Both the position numbers and the translations under genes were made by a program. This document shows positions 42,559 through 43,319 of a DNA stretch of 43,319 bases, piece by piece. The DNA lies in assembly GCF_001592005.1 (NCBI RefSeq), contig NZ_BCVZ01000027.1, positions 1 to 43,319 on the forward strand, read 5' to 3'. Position 1 is the stretch's first letter. Each line of letters starts with the position of its first letter. Under the pieces are notes generated by a model, which saw nothing but the letters and a program-made list of their open reading frames with translations, was not told where the DNA came from and made no database searches. This DNA is from Bacillus sonorensis NBRC 101234 = KCTC 13918. GTDB lineage: Bacteria; Bacillota; Bacilli; Bacillales; Bacillaceae.

Positions 42559-42607
42559 TTACTTACTTTGTGTAAGTCAGTATATATAAATAACAAACTT
42601 ACGTCAA
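42559..42607 (-). promoter_or_regulatory. catDE promoter and CatR/YodB-type operator
   Basis: On the minus strand TTGACG (42607-42602), 17 bp and TATACT (42584-42579) form a strong promoter for catD-catE. Immediately downstream, ACTTAC (42561-42566) and GTAAGT (42572-42577) make an inverted repeat with a 5-bp centre. This TACT...AGTA type is known for YodB/CatR sites in B. subtilis. The repressor would block the start site. Confidence 0.75.
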
Positions 42608-42622
42608 GATATTTTCTGAACT

Positions 42623-42651
42623 TTGCTCATTTATTCGAAAATCGTTATAAT
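42623..42651 (+). promoter_or_regulatory. Promoter of the HxlR regulator gene
   Basis: TTGCTC (42623-42628), 17 bp and a perfect TATAAT (42646-42651). The transcript should begin close to the ribosome binding site GAGGTGAGG. Confidence 0.75.
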
Positions 42652-42672
42652 ATGCCTAGAGAGGTGAGGAAC

Positions 42673-43008
42673 ATGAGCCTATCATCTTTATGTCCCAAAT
42701 TTGAAAAAGGAATGAAAATGATAAGTCAGCGCTGGAATGGATTAATCATTCACCAGTTACTTAACGGACCGCAAAGGTTTTGTCAAATAGAATCTTCTCT
42801 TCCCATCAGCGGAAGACTGTTATCCGAAAGATTAAAAGAACTTGAACACGAGGGCATCATCCACCGCCATGTCTATCCGGAAACACCCGTACGGATTGAG
42901 TACTCCTTGACCGAAAAGGGGCAGGCTCTTGAACCGGTGATCAGAGGAATCGAAGAATGGTCGCAGAAATGGATCGAAATTGAAAGCTTACAAGAAAAAA
43001 AACATTAA
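42673..43008 (+). CDS. HxlR-family redox repressor (CatR/YodB type)
   Basis: A 111-residue winged-helix regulator beginning MSLSSLCPKFEKGMKMISQRW. The single cysteine (Cys7) is in the position of the redox-sensing cysteine of YodB and CatR, which are inactivated when quinones or diamide oxidise it. The DNA-binding region is LPISGRLLSERLKELEHEGI. ATG 42673 follows GAGGTGAGG; an earlier frame start at 42568 lies in the promoter region. Divergent from catDE, whose operator lies between. In B. subtilis, as I recall, the regulators of catDE are encoded elsewhere. Confidence 0.9.
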   Translation: MSLSSLCPKFEKGMKMISQRWNGLIIHQLLNGPQRFCQIESSLPISGRLLSERLKELEHEGIIHRHVYPETPVRIEYSLTEKGQALEPVIRGIEEWSQKWIEIESLQEKKH

Positions 43009-43042
43009 AAAAGGCATGCCGACTTGTGCACTGCCTTTTTGT
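43008..43042 (+). terminator. Terminator of the HxlR regulator gene
   Basis: AAAAAGGCA and TGCCTTTTT form a 9-bp stem with a 16-nt loop, at the stop codon. Confidence 0.7.
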
Positions 43043-43164
43043 TTGCCTATTTTTCATTTTTCCTATAGTCAATCATATGTCTTCAAACGGCAAAACCGCC
43101 GTTTATCCTCCTTTGCGGCATTGGGATTCATGGTATATTGAAAGAGCAGAAAGGAGGCGAAATC

Positions 43165-43319
43165 ATGAGCGCGGCACTAGAACAAACCATTAGAAACGTA
43201 TTCAGAGAGGAGCTTCTGCCATTTAAAAAAGAACTCGTCTCGATAAAAAATGAAGTCGTTTTGATGAAAACTGACATCGCTTCGGTCAAAGGCGAAGTCG
43301 GTGAGCTTAAAAAAGACAT
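43165..43319 (+). CDS. Small coiled-coil protein, 5' part only
   Basis: The frame begins MSAALEQTIRNVFREELLP and continues past the window end, with heptad-like sequence (ELVSIKNEVVLMKTDIASVKGEVGELKKD) that predicts a coiled coil. AAAGGAGG lies 7-8 nt before the ATG. TATATT with a preceding TG (around 43132-43138) may be its -10, and a hairpin AAACGGC/GCCGTTT lies upstream. I do not recognise a family; such proteins occur in phage tail or holin-accessory genes and in unrelated chromosomal loci. Confidence 0.6.
   Translation, partial: MSAALEQTIRNVFREELLPFKKELVSIKNEVVLMKTDIASVKGEVGELKKD

Overview
The window looks like chromosomal DNA of a Bacillus subtilis-group species, most likely Bacillus licheniformis or a close relative. 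PerR, FabL, SspK, RecX, YgzB, CatE and MprF read as close relatives of the B. subtilis proteins, and the gene order is that of the B. subtilis yfi-yfh-yga region read backwards, with several insertions. This comparison is from memory, not from a search. I see no insertion sequence, phage, CRISPR array or complete tRNA gene.

Layout. (1) 1-5.6 kb: two strong tandem promoters point out of the left edge (probably those of the rRNA operon that follows ygxA), then ygxA, ygzB, perR (with its own PerR box), the peroxiredoxin gene bcp, gsaB (heme precursor) and ygaE. (2) 5.6-11.1 kb: a complete five-gene peptide ABC importer on the minus strand in the order ATPase-ATPase-binding protein-permease-permease, inserted between ygaE and ygaD. 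(3) 11.2-17.7 kb: ygaD exporter, ntdP, ygaB, a short sspE, fabL, yfhS, mutY, yfhP. (4) 17.7-21.8 kb: csbB, a GtrA-type flippase gene and yfhO in one operon, a three-part membrane glycosylation system probably acting on lipoteichoic acid. (5) 21.8-28.8 kb: an amino-acid-oxidase-like flavoenzyme, yfhJ, sspK, a small YpzG-like gene, yfhH, recX, yfhF, an acetyltransferase gene behind an unusual leader that contains a tRNA-type T arm, yfhE, yfhD, a Fur-controlled nitroreductase gene (yfhC) and a PhzF-like gene (yfhB). (6) 28.8-35.4 kb: mprF, an operon of flavodoxin-like reductase, Nudix hydrolase and yfiT, then divergently yfiS-yfiR (exporter plus TetR repressor) with a perfect 22-bp operator. (7) 35.4-40.9 kb: a carbohydrate island with an orphan LplA-type sugar-binding lipoprotein, an AraC regulator and two overlapping GH43 glycosidase genes, with a catabolite-response element between the first two. 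(8) 41.1-43.3 kb: catD-catE (thiol and quinone/catechol stress) with a divergent one-cysteine HxlR/CatR-type regulator and a clear operator, and the start of an unidentified coiled-coil gene.

The main themes are oxidative, thiol and quinone stress (PerR, Bcp, CatDE, the flavodoxin-like reductase, nitroreductase), spore proteins (SspE, SspK), envelope modification (CsbB/GtrA/YfhO, MprF, YgaD) and uptake of peptides and plant-derived oligosaccharides. The most puzzling sequence is the 25.9-26.1 kb leader, which can form several mutually exclusive hairpins ahead of the acetyltransferase gene.
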